A DNA stretch of 9,576 bases from JBLHHI01 sp047614125 (GCA_047614125.1 JBLHHI010000121.1:1-9576), one strand, 5' to 3'. Positions 1-6,133 are shown, numbered from the stretch's first letter. Made by a program: numbers and translations. Notes: generated by a model not told the origin, from the letters alone.

Positions 1-99
1 TATCTCTGCAAACAAAGATGACACTTGATGTCGACTTATTTTCTGGGTAAATCCTACTTCAAGCACGTATTTACTGGGGTGTAGAGACATTTTGGTCAT
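1..99 (-). CDS. Possible start of an unidentified gene, cut by the left edge
   Basis: On the minus strand an ATG at 99-97 opens a frame that stays open for 33 codons to the edge. A second in-frame ATG lies at 90-88. An in-frame TAA immediately precedes the first ATG (102-100), so the frame cannot extend further upstream. The translation begins MTKMSLHPSKYVLEVGF and has a balanced composition, not the biased look of a shadow frame. There is no signal peptide or membrane segment in the visible part, so a cytoplasmic protein is likely if it is real. It lies 168 bp downstream of the barrel gene on the same strand and could be the next transcription unit. I see no clear TAnnTTTG promoter element in front of it. 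I do not recognise the family. An open run of 33 codons can arise by chance, hence the low confidence. Confidence 0.35.
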   Translation of the reverse strand, partial: MTKMSLHPSKYVLEVGFTQKISRHQVSSLFAEI

Positions 100-267
100 T
101 TATTGAAAACTTTCGGATGCTAGTGGTTTAATCACATCAAACTCCAAATCATTTTTATAAAATTGTTTAAACAACAAGTTGCCATTGAATAATCAACAGC
201 AACCCATTCATAATAATGTAAAAAGTAAAAGTAAAAAGTGTTGGTTTATCTAAAATTCATATAGCGC
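100..267. other. Noncoding spacer with hairpin, palindrome and GTAAAA tandem
   Basis: This AT-rich stretch lies between the barrel gene stop and the possible gene at the left edge. It contains a symmetric stem-loop (178-203), a perfect 12-bp palindrome TTGTTTAAACAA (163-174) and three tandem GTAAAA/GTAAAAA units (218-237). No convincing reading frame crosses it. It most likely holds the 3' untranslated region and terminator of the sigma-factor operon, plus any promoter of the next gene. Confidence 0.5.
178..203 (-). terminator. Candidate stem-loop, possible 3' end of the sigma operon
   Basis: The arms are GTTGC (178-182) and GCAAC (199-203), then a symmetric CA/CA internal mismatch, then TTGA/TCAA around an ATAA loop. 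The hairpin lies 65 bp beyond the barrel stop codon in the direction of transcription. On the minus strand it is followed by TTGTTGTTTAAACAATTTT, which is T-rich but not an uninterrupted U-tract. It is therefore a weak intrinsic terminator at best and could instead be a processing or stabilising element. Confidence 0.3.
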
Positions 268-1452
268 TTAAAATGGTGTTAAAACAATACCGATACAGGC
301 GGCGTTTGCAACCGGACCTACTCCTTTTTTAAATATGTTGGTTGTGTAATACTTTCCAAACAGGTTAAAGTCTCCAAAGCCCAGTTGTGCTAAATAGCCC
401 AGTCGGTAATCTTCAAATCCAAAATCACCTTTCAGTTTTTGCTTATCTTTATCAGAGCCAGAGCCCCATTTTTGTTTTTGGTGGGCTCCTAACAAATAAC
501 CCAATTGTATGCCCGCCGCCAATTTAAATTCGTCGTCACTTTTCCCGCCTTTGCCTTTAAAATTAAGCATGATGGGCAAGGTTGCATACTTAGTAACTAC
601 CTTGTTTTTCTTATAATTAACATCTGGGTTTATGGTAAATTCTAGGGGTTTGGAGCCTTTTACAAGATCAACATTATTCTCGAAATGATAATTATTGAAC
701 TCGATGCCAAGGCCGTACACCAACCTTAATTTTCCTTTGTAAAGGTTTATTCCCTTTTGAACTATGCCCAAGTGAAAATTAATCGAATTGCCACGGTCTA
801 AAGCAAGATCTGAATAATCTTCCTGTAGCTCAAACACGTTGTCTGTTAACCAAACATTCCATCCCAAATCCATCACAAACCAGCTGGTTTCCACCGATTT
901 ATACTTTTGGGTGTGTTTCTCTTCAACCTTAATTTCTCTTCGAACAACAACCTTGTGATTTCCTTGGTCGTCAACATTCACGTTATGATCTTCGTCATCA
1001 TCCGAATGCGCAACGATTACTTTTTTATGCATTTCTTGAGCTTCGTCACCCGCTCCTTTGGCCTCATCAATTGCCGTATCGATGGTTTCTTCAATTTGCT
1101 CCTCAAATTTTGGATTGAGCTTTATGGAGGTAGTTTCCGTTTCTTCTAGAATTAGAGTATCCATAACTCCATTCACTTCTCGAATTTGCATTTTAACCTT
1201 CTTGGAAGGTTGGCTGTTGGCCGCATTTATAAGTTCGCTACTTGAACCGTCGATGGTTTTTATTTGAACATCTTCAGAAATAGTAGTGTCCGAAATTCCA
1301 TTGTGTTTTCTAATTTCGATGCGTACCCGCTTATTTTCAATAATTACCGGATCTTCGGTTGTTTGGGCCATTGCTAAGAATGGAAGACTTGCTAAAAGCG
1401 ACAGCATCAATTTGGCAAAGTTGCGATTGGAAGCTATAAAATAATGTTTCAT
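268..1452 (-). CDS. Outer-membrane beta-barrel protein with repeat-bearing N-terminal region
   Basis: This 394-residue exported protein has three parts. Residues 1-30 are a signal peptide ending around FLAMAQ. Residues 31-185 are a charged, mostly soluble region. Residues 188-394 alternate in hydrophobicity as expected of a small barrel and end in GIVLTPF. The barrel half resembles the PorT-like/outer-membrane beta-barrel families of Bacteroidota, including a PDVNYKKNK loop near residues 276-284. The soluble region contains two copies of a module of about 27 residues (41-67 and 84-110), both reading K-[RK]-V-[RK]-x-x-I-R-x-x-N-G-x-x-D-T. After them come a Glu/Asp/Ala-rich probable helix (115-143) and an acidic, His-containing stretch (149-166). 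The gene starts 11 bp after the anti-sigma stop, so it is the last gene of the sigma operon. It may be a sensor, partner or output of that pathway. The ligand and function are unknown. Confidence 0.85.
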   Translation of the reverse strand: MKHYFIASNRNFAKLMLSLLASLPFLAMAQTTEDPVIIENKRVRIEIRKHNGISDTTISEDVQIKTIDGSSSELINAANSQPSKKVKMQIREVNGVMDTLILEETETTSIKLNPKFEEQIEETIDTAIDEAKGAGDEAQEMHKKVIVAHSDDDEDHNVNVDDQGNHKVVVRREIKVEEKHTQKYKSVETSWFVMDLGWNVWLTDNVFELQEDYSDLALDRGNSINFHLGIVQKGINLYKGKLRLVYGLGIEFNNYHFENNVDLVKGSKPLEFTINPDVNYKKNKVVTKYATLPIMLNFKGKGGKSDDEFKLAAGIQLGYLLGAHQKQKWGSGSDKDKQKLKGDFGFEDYRLGYLAQLGFGDFNLFGKYYTTNIFKKGVGPVANAACIGIVLTPF

Positions 1453-1463
1453 TGTACTGTTTA

Positions 1464-2363
1464 TTATCGGTTTTGAATATTGTTTTTATGTATGGGTTTT
1501 AAATGAACCTCGGCAGAGGCTTGGTATTCTTCTGTTTGTACGTTGAGCTTTAAGCCTGGGTTCTTATCTCCAGGTACGCGCTGAATCGATAACTTGCTGT
1601 TGCGAAGCGGTGCTGTGGCCAGAATAAGCGTTTTATTAAAAAGGTTGCGCACTCCTTGGTAGTCCGACAGAAAACCTTCATCTGCCGTGAGCATTTGGTT
1701 CTCAAAATAACTTGCGTTGGCCATCATCGGAAACACTTCGCCCGTCATAAACCCAAACCCATCAACCTTTTGTTTAATGTTTGGAAGTTGGAAGGCGGTA
1801 TAAATAATTGTGTTTGCGGGCTGTGCCACATGGACACTTTGTTCAATACTCGTTCCCTTAGTTTGTATCAAAGTCATTTGAACTTTTTGCGTTGGAACAG
1901 CACTTGGCTTGGTGTTGAGCACATCTTGAACTAAGCGGGCATCCGCAACTGGAATTACATCTTGTTTCGCAATCTTTTCGCCTTGATTATCAACCGAAGA
2001 TTTGGTGGCTGTGCTCGTTGAGTTTGCTATGCCATCTAAGAGGGTGGTTTGTTTAAAATTTTGGTATAAAGGATAACCAATTACAGCTGCTAACGCAAAA
2101 ATGGCCGCATATTTCATTAAGTTTCTAGAACTTGGGAAGAGTGCTAAAATAACCCCACTTCCCGTTGGTTTAAGCAATTTGGCCTTGTGTTTGTACTCTA
2201 GGGTTTCTGGAACTAAAACAGTATGTTTCATTTGGCTCCAGCTTTCGGTAAGCTCTTCGTCAAGCTCAATCTCTGCCATGAGCTTAGCTGCTTCTTCCTC
2301 GCCTAGTTCTCCTTCGAGGAGCTCAAACAATTTCCAATCGAAATCTTCTCTCTCTGTTTTCAT
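1464..2363 (-). CDS. Membrane-anchored anti-sigma factor (non-zinc type)
   Basis: This 299-residue protein probably sequesters the ECF sigma factor encoded just upstream. The N-terminal cytoplasmic part (1-80) carries the pattern typical of Bacteroidota anti-sigma proteins: an acidic FELLEGELGEEEAAKLMAE helix followed by ELDEELTESW. It has no HxxxCxxC zinc motif. One transmembrane segment lies near residues 82-100 (NLMKYAAIFALAAVIGYPLY). The remaining 200 residues should be periplasmic; I recognise no FecR domain in them. The start codon overlaps the sigma stop codon in ATGA (2360-2363), which implies translational coupling and near-stoichiometric synthesis, as is usual for such pairs. Assignment rests on operon position, topology and the N-terminal pattern. 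The signal it senses cannot be read from the sequence. Confidence 0.85.
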   Translation of the reverse strand: MKTEREDFDWKLFELLEGELGEEEAAKLMAEIELDEELTESWSQMKHTVLVPETLEYKHKAKLLKPTGSGVILALFPSSRNLMKYAAIFALAAVIGYPLYQNFKQTTLLDGIANSTSTATKSSVDNQGEKIAKQDVIPVADARLVQDVLNTKPSAVPTQKVQMTLIQTKGTSIEQSVHVAQPANTIIYTAFQLPNIKQKVDGFGFMTGEVFPMMANASYFENQMLTADEGFLSDYQGVRNLFNKTLILATAPLRNSKLSIQRVPGDKNPGLKLNVQTEEYQASAEVHLKPIHKNNIQNR

Positions 2364-2845
2364 ATTACCAGGTGTAAATCTTTTATGTATGCTTTCAAGG
2401 CTTTGCGCGCTCGAAAGATGTTTATCTTCACTTGTGCTTCCGTCATTCCCGTCATGTCTCCAATGCTCTTGTAGTCATAGCCTTCATAATCTCGTAAAAT
2501 GATGGCCGTTTTTTGGTTTTCGGGAAGTTTGTCAACTGCCTTATTCACAATTTCTAAGGTATCTGAGTATTGGGTTGAGTGACTGTGTTTGTTTTCTACC
2601 ACTTCATCCATACTTGCCTTGCGCTTCGACTTTCGGATAATGTCGATGCAGTTGTTATAGGCAATCGTAAATAAAAAGGACTTGGCGGTTCGCATATCAA
2701 CTTTGTCTCGTCTGACCCAGAGTTTTTCGAAGGTGTTTTGTACCACATTCTCAGCTTCAAATTCGTCGCGGAGGTGTTTCAATGCAAATCGGAACAGATT
2801 ATCCGATAAACTATGAACACTTTCGTTGTACTCTTTTACTGTCAT
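2360..2845 (-). CDS. RNA polymerase ECF-family sigma-70 factor
   Basis: At 161 residues it has the usual length for an extracytoplasmic-function sigma factor. Region 2 spans about residues 8-74, with the core-binding and -10-recognition segment visible around ENVVQNTFEKLW (32-43) and SFLFTIAYNNCIDIIRKSKR (56-75). A short linker (76-94) follows. Region 4 (about 97-152) begins with KLPENQKTAIILRDYEGYDY and contains the helix-turn-helix ending in QVKINIFRARKALK. Regions 1 and 3 are absent, as expected for this class. The ATG at 2845-2843 gives a normal N-terminus. It is the first confident gene of a three-gene operon with its anti-sigma factor and an outer-membrane barrel. Such factors often activate their own operon, but I could not identify the promoter. 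Confidence 0.95.
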   Translation of the reverse strand: MTVKEYNESVHSLSDNLFRFALKHLRDEFEAENVVQNTFEKLWVRRDKVDMRTAKSFLFTIAYNNCIDIIRKSKRKASMDEVVENKHSHSTQYSDTLEIVNKAVDKLPENQKTAIILRDYEGYDYKSIGDMTGMTEAQVKINIFRARKALKAYIKDLHLVI

Positions 2846-2855
2846 TGTTTGGATG

Positions 2856-3074
2856 TTATACGCGACGACGCTCCAAAAGTTTCAGTAAAGATAATTTATT
2901 TTCAAAGTCCCGTAAAACAGCTGGTTGCAGTACCATTTTTACTCGATGAATAAAGGACATCTCTCCTTTCAGGCTGGAGTAATCGCAAGAAATCCACCTA
3001 CATTTCAGCACTCGAGTTATGGCAAAACCATATTCTAAGATTTCTGGTTGCAAAACAGATTTAAGCAATCCCAT
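2856..3074 (-). CDS. Doubtful 72-residue ORF upstream of the sigma gene
   Basis: An ATG frame ends 10 bp before the sigma start, a spacing that would suit a leading operon gene. The product would be a small basic protein without a signal peptide or clear membrane segment. It contains a repeated K-x-V-L-Q-P-x-[IV]-L segment at residues 5-13 and 46-54, and ends in a Leu-rich, Arg-rich tail (LLKLLERRRV). I recognise no family. The same DNA would be expected to carry the sigma promoter and leader, and the frame may simply be chance. It fills most of an otherwise gene-free divergent spacer. Confidence 0.28.
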   Translation of the reverse strand: MGLLKSVLQPEILEYGFAITRVLKCRWISCDYSSLKGEMSFIHRVKMVLQPAVLRDFENKLSLLKLLERRRV

Positions 3075-3175
3075 TCATTCGAGCCGCGCATTGATCATTT
3101 AAATAAAAAAAATACCTTCATCCAAAACGCTACCAGACTTTGTGTAAAATAAAAGCACAGATTAAAATCATCCAA

Positions 3176-3183
3176 TATCTTTG
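3176..3183 (+). promoter_or_regulatory. Candidate -7 element TATCTTTG, probably giving a leaderless mRNA
   Basis: TATCTTTG is an exact match to the Bacteroidota housekeeping -7 consensus TAnnTTTG. It ends 4 bp before the GTG that I take as the methyltransferase start, so transcription would begin at or very near that codon. I found no TTG -33 box at the usual spacing, only A-rich sequence there. Consensus and spacing are from established work on this phylum; use at this site is inference. Confidence 0.55.
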
Positions 3184-3187
3184 CCAC

Positions 3188-3931
3188 GTGATAAAAACGA
3201 ACGAGTGGTATAAAACTTGGTTTGATTCTCCGTATTACCACATACTTTACGGGCATCGAGATGTAGAAGAAGCACGGGATTTTATTGCCCAACTGATGTC
3301 GGTTTTTGATCTATCACCAAACGCACACATCCTTGATTTGGCCTGTGGTAAAGGTCGCCACTCTAAAACACTCAACGATTTGGGGTATGTTGTAACCGGC
3401 ATCGATTTAAGCGAAAACAGCATTGAACATGCTCGGCAATTCGAGAACGATCAGCTTTCGTTCGAAGTGGGCGACATGCGAAACGTATTTCAATCCAACA
3501 CCTATACCATGGTGGTCAACTTATTTACCAGCTTCGGGTATTTCGACAACCATAACGATCATTTAAACGTTGTAAAAGCCGTTCACACTCAGTTGGTTGC
3601 TGATGGATATTTTGTGATTGACTACCTCAATACTTCAAAGGCCGCCAACCGAATAGGAACAGGCATTTCTGATCAAATTAACCGGGAAGGCATTGTATTT
3701 AACATCAAAAAATTTACAGACAAAAACTTCATCAACAAAGAGATTTCTTTTGAGGTAAATGAGCAACCTTTTCAATTTACAGAGCAAGTTTGGCGGTGGT
3801 CGGAAAACGATTTGTATAAACTATTATCAGAAAACGGCTTTAGCATCCAAACAATTTATGGCGATTACCAGTTAAACAAGTTCGACCCCATAGAATCAGA
3901 ACGGTTAATCATGATTGCAAAAAAGAAATAA
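3188..3931 (+). CDS. Class I SAM-dependent methyltransferase
   Basis: The protein is a 247-residue Rossmann-fold methyltransferase. The SAM-binding motif I is ILDLACGKGRH (residues 48-58), followed by the acidic residue of motif II in GIDLSEN (71-77), a GDMR motif (95-98) and a VVNLFTSFGYF strand/loop (109-119). The substrate cannot be deduced. I place the start at GTG 3188. The frame is open back to a TTG at 3140, but that extension adds a Lys/Ile-rich stretch unlike the family, whereas the GTG start puts EWYKTWFDSPYYHILY, a typical N-terminus for this Bacteroidota group, near residue 6. The GTG also lies 4 bp after a good -7 element, which would fall inside the longer version. The PAP2 gene begins 6 bp after its stop, so the two are probably co-transcribed. 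Confidence 0.88.
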   Translation: MIKTNEWYKTWFDSPYYHILYGHRDVEEARDFIAQLMSVFDLSPNAHILDLACGKGRHSKTLNDLGYVVTGIDLSENSIEHARQFENDQLSFEVGDMRNVFQSNTYTMVVNLFTSFGYFDNHNDHLNVVKAVHTQLVADGYFVIDYLNTSKAANRIGTGISDQINREGIVFNIKKFTDKNFINKEISFEVNEQPFQFTEQVWRWSENDLYKLLSENGFSIQTIYGDYQLNKFDPIESERLIMIAKKK

Positions 3932-3937
3932 CATCGC

Positions 3938-4522
3938 GTGCTCGAATGGCTCATACATATTGATAAACAGTTATTCTTTCAAATCAATCATTGTTTAAGC
4001 AATGATATTTTTGACATGTTCATGCCACTGTTTAGAAATAAGCTTACGTGGATACCACTATATGGCCTAATTCTGTTTCTTTGGATAAAAAAATACAGCT
4101 TGCATGCTGTTTGGGTAATCCTTTTTGCCGTGGCAACGCTCCTTATTGCCGATCAGCTCAGTGCTCATCTCATTAAACCACTTGTGGGAAGGTTGCGACC
4201 TTGCAACGACCCGAATCTTAAAAACTACGTGCATGCTTTAGTGGATTGCGGAAGTGGATTTAGCTTTGTGAGTTCACACGCAACCAACCACTTTGCATTG
4301 GCCATTTTTTTTATTATGTCGTTGGCGCGTCCGAGTAATCGACCCTATGTCATTTTATGTTTTTTATTGTGGGCCTCACTCATTTCCTTTGCACAGGTTT
4401 ACGTTGGAGTACATTTTCCGCTCGACGTGCTGGTTGGAGGCTTTTTGGGAATGGGCATTGGTGCCCTTTCTGGTTGGGGATTGCGCTACCTACTCTGCAT
4501 ACGAAGCGGTAAGGTTTTATAA
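3938..4522 (+). CDS. PAP2-family membrane phosphatase
   Basis: This 194-residue integral membrane protein belongs to the phosphatidic acid phosphatase type 2 superfamily, which removes phosphate from lipid phosphates or undecaprenyl diphosphate. Several hydrophobic segments are visible (about 38-51, 55-71, 117-130, 136-153, 163-186). Motif 1 is K80-x6-R87-P88 (KPLVGRLRP). Motif 2 is SSHA with its His at 114, in place of the textbook PSGH. Motif 3 is AQVYVGVHFPLD with His159 and Asp163; its first two residues are Ala-Gln, not Ser-Arg. Both catalytic histidines are present. Cys89 and Cys104 flank the loop between motifs 1 and 2 and might pair. The start is GTG, 6 bp after the methyltransferase stop; the ZIP gene follows after 14 bp. 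The exact lipid substrate is undetermined. Confidence 0.9.
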   Translation: MLEWLIHIDKQLFFQINHCLSNDIFDMFMPLFRNKLTWIPLYGLILFLWIKKYSLHAVWVILFAVATLLIADQLSAHLIKPLVGRLRPCNDPNLKNYVHALVDCGSGFSFVSSHATNHFALAIFFIMSLARPSNRPYVILCFLLWASLISFAQVYVGVHFPLDVLVGGFLGMGIGALSGWGLRYLLCIRSGKVL

Positions 4523-4536
4523 GTTAAAAAGAGACA

Positions 4537-5268
4537 TTGTTGGATTTTTGGTTGTATTTCATTCTGTTTTTCTTCCCTTTGTTGGGCGGCACCATTGGCT
4601 TAATCATTAAGACCGAAAAAACGAATCACCTAAAGTTGTTCTTAGCCTTTAGCGGTGCCTTTCTTTTTTCGATAACCGCAACGAGCATCATACCTGAAAT
4701 TTACAGCCACGATACCGCCATCAACGTTGGTTATTTAGTATTGGCCGGTTTCTTTTTGCAGATCATAATCGATCAATTCTCACATGGAGTAGAACATGGT
4801 CACCTCCACCATCACAATCAAACCAAAGCGCCCTACGGTATTTTTATTGCGCTCAGCTTGCATGCCTTTTTAGAAGGGATGGCGGTGGGAAGCAATTTGT
4901 TTTCAGACCAACTTCAATCGAGCTTTGTTTTTGGAATTGCATTGCATGAAATACCTGCTGCCTTTGCACTAATTACCATTCTAAAATCCTCCAACGTACA
5001 GAAAAAATACTTGTACACTTGGCTGGTCTTATATGCGCTTATGACTGTTATCGGGGCGCTGTCCAGTTCGCTTTTAGTACAAGTAATTGCGGATCTTGAA
5101 AACTACATGGTATATCTCGTTGCCTTAGTAGTTGGCGTTTTCTTACACATATCAACCACCATTCTTTTTGAAAATACCGACAATCATAAGTTTAGTAGAT
5201 TTAAACTTTTGGCCATAGGTTTTGGGGTGGCGGTGGCTCTTTTGAGCACCAACATACATTTTCACTAG
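4537..5268 (+). CDS. ZIP-family divalent metal transporter
   Basis: A 243-residue inner-membrane transporter of the ZIP (Zrt/Irt-like) family, which moves Zn2+ or related divalent ions into the cytoplasm. About seven or eight hydrophobic segments are visible. The two metal-site helices are recognisable: LHAFLEGMAVG (residues 107-117) and LHEIPAAFAL (136-145), the latter with the family HEIP motif. A His-rich loop HGVEHGHLHHHNQ (83-95) lies between membrane segments and probably binds metal. The start is TTG at 4537, or the adjacent TTG at 4540; no ATG lies nearby, and the first membrane segment begins at once. It is the third gene of the methyltransferase-PAP2-ZIP cluster. No metal-responsive operator was recognised. 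Confidence 0.9.
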   Translation: MLDFWLYFILFFFPLLGGTIGLIIKTEKTNHLKLFLAFSGAFLFSITATSIIPEIYSHDTAINVGYLVLAGFFLQIIIDQFSHGVEHGHLHHHNQTKAPYGIFIALSLHAFLEGMAVGSNLFSDQLQSSFVFGIALHEIPAAFALITILKSSNVQKKYLYTWLVLYALMTVIGALSSSLLVQVIADLENYMVYLVALVVGVFLHISTTILFENTDNHKFSRFKLLAIGFGVAVALLSTNIHFH

Positions 5269-5291
5269 AGAAACCGCAGTTTTGTATTGCG

Positions 5292-5322
5292 TTGCGGATA
5301 TTGTTGATTATCAGTAATATTG
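5292..5322 (+). promoter_or_regulatory. Candidate promoter for the enoyl-CoA hydratase operon
   Basis: TTG at 5292-5294 is followed after 20 bp by TAATATTG (5315-5322), which differs from the Bacteroidota -7 consensus TAnnTTTG at one position. The spacing is within the reported range. The start ATG lies 17 bp after the element, giving a short A/T-rich leader without a Shine-Dalgarno sequence. It sits in the 71-bp gap after the ZIP gene, which is the widest gap in the plus-strand block. Confidence 0.42.
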
Positions 5323-5339
5323 ACTCTTAAAATTATAAC

Positions 5340-6116
5340 ATGCCCGAATTAATAATTGTTACCAAAAACTACGAAGAGCACATTGCTCTGATTCAGATAA
5401 ACCGACCCAAAGAATTAAACGCCTTGAACCTTCAAGTTATGGGTGAAATTAGGGATGCCTTGGTTCAATTGGATGCAGACGCCGAAGTACGTGTAATCAT
5501 TATTACTGGAAACGAACGAGCCTTTGCTGCGGGTGCTGATATCAAACAAATGGCTGGAAAAACAGCGGTTGACATGTTAAAAATAGATCAGTTCAGCACG
5601 TGGGATCAAATTCGTAAAACCAAAAAACCAATCATAGCGGCCGTAAGCGGGTTTGCTTTAGGTGGTGGCTGTGAATTGGTAATGACGTGCGACATGGTTG
5701 TGGCGTCTGAAACGGCACAATTTGGCCAACCTGAAATCAAAATAGGTGTAATGCCTGGAGCGGGTGGAACGCAACGCCTTCCAAGAGCTGTTGGCAAGGT
5801 ACGCGCCATGGAAATGGTATTAACCGGCAACTTTATTTCTGCCGAAGAAGCTTTGAGTTATGGATTGATAAACCGAGTGGTACCGGTGGACATTTATTTA
5901 TCTGAAGCCGTGCGCTTGGCAAAAACCATAGCTGCCCAAAGCCCTATTGCTGTACAAATGGCCAAAGAAAGTTTACTAAAGGCCTTCGAAATGCCGTTGC
6001 AGGAAGCACTTTCATTTGAACGAAAAAACTTTTACATGCTCTTTGCCACCGAAGATCAAAAAGAAGGAATGGCTGCCTTTGTTGAAAAAAGGAAACCAAA
6101 CTTCATTGGTTCATAA
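5340..6116 (+). CDS. Enoyl-CoA hydratase (crotonase superfamily)
   Basis: A 258-residue cytoplasmic enzyme that should hydrate trans-2-enoyl-CoA to 3-hydroxyacyl-CoA, as in beta-oxidation or degradation of amino or aromatic acids. The length is that of single-domain hydratases. The CoA-binding/oxyanion segment AFAAGADIKQM (residues 61-71) and the second oxyanion loop SGFALGGGCEL (103-113) are intact. The two acid/base glutamates fall at Glu112 and Glu132 (in FGQPEIKIGVMPGAGGTQRL, 128-147), with the spacing of 20 residues seen in the classical hydratases Glu144/Glu164. The C-terminal helix AFVEKRKPNF is typical. Having both glutamates favours true hydratase activity over the isomerase or decarboxylase branches, but the acyl chain specificity is not readable. 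The aminotransferase gene begins 17 bp downstream. Confidence 0.94.
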   Translation: MPELIIVTKNYEEHIALIQINRPKELNALNLQVMGEIRDALVQLDADAEVRVIIITGNERAFAAGADIKQMAGKTAVDMLKIDQFSTWDQIRKTKKPIIAAVSGFALGGGCELVMTCDMVVASETAQFGQPEIKIGVMPGAGGTQRLPRAVGKVRAMEMVLTGNFISAEEALSYGLINRVVPVDIYLSEAVRLAKTIAAQSPIAVQMAKESLLKAFEMPLQEALSFERKNFYMLFATEDQKEGMAAFVEKRKPNFIGS

Positions 6117-6133
6117 TTATTAAGTACTGAGCC

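Larger units (their letters stand above)
2846..3187. other. Divergent intergenic region between sigma operon and methyltransferase
   Basis: This stretch of 342 bp separates the minus-strand sigma operon from the plus-strand methyltransferase cluster, so promoters for both must lie here or nearby. Visible elements are the doubtful 72-codon frame (2856-3074), a 9-bp exact direct repeat CTGGTTGCA (2921-2929 and 3044-3052), an A8 run inside 3103-3115, and the TATCTTTG element just before the methyltransferase. No convincing TAnnTTTG match was found on the minus strand for the sigma operon. Confidence 0.6.

Noticed and set aside
218..237. GTAAAAA-GTAAAA-GTAAAAA tandem as a repeat array or regulator site
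   Set aside because: Three short A-rich units in AT-rich DNA are expected by slippage; there is no spacer structure and no link to a gene start.
2101..2502. Plus-strand 133-codon frame antisense to the sigma and anti-sigma genes
   Set aside because: Its Ser/Leu-rich low-complexity translation is the antisense reflection of two well-supported genes.
3140..3187. TTG-started N-terminal extension of the methyltransferase
   Set aside because: The added residues do not look like the family N-terminus, and the extension would contain the promoter-like TATCTTTG.
3095..3292. Minus-strand 65-codon frame overlapping the methyltransferase start
   Set aside because: It lies antisense to the conserved methyltransferase N-terminus, has a Phe/Val/Tyr-biased translation, and resembles a shadow frame.
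5274..5297. CCGCA/TGCGG inverted repeat after the ZIP gene as a terminator
   Set aside because: Only five base pairs around a 14-nt loop and no T-tract follows; it also overlaps the candidate -33 box.
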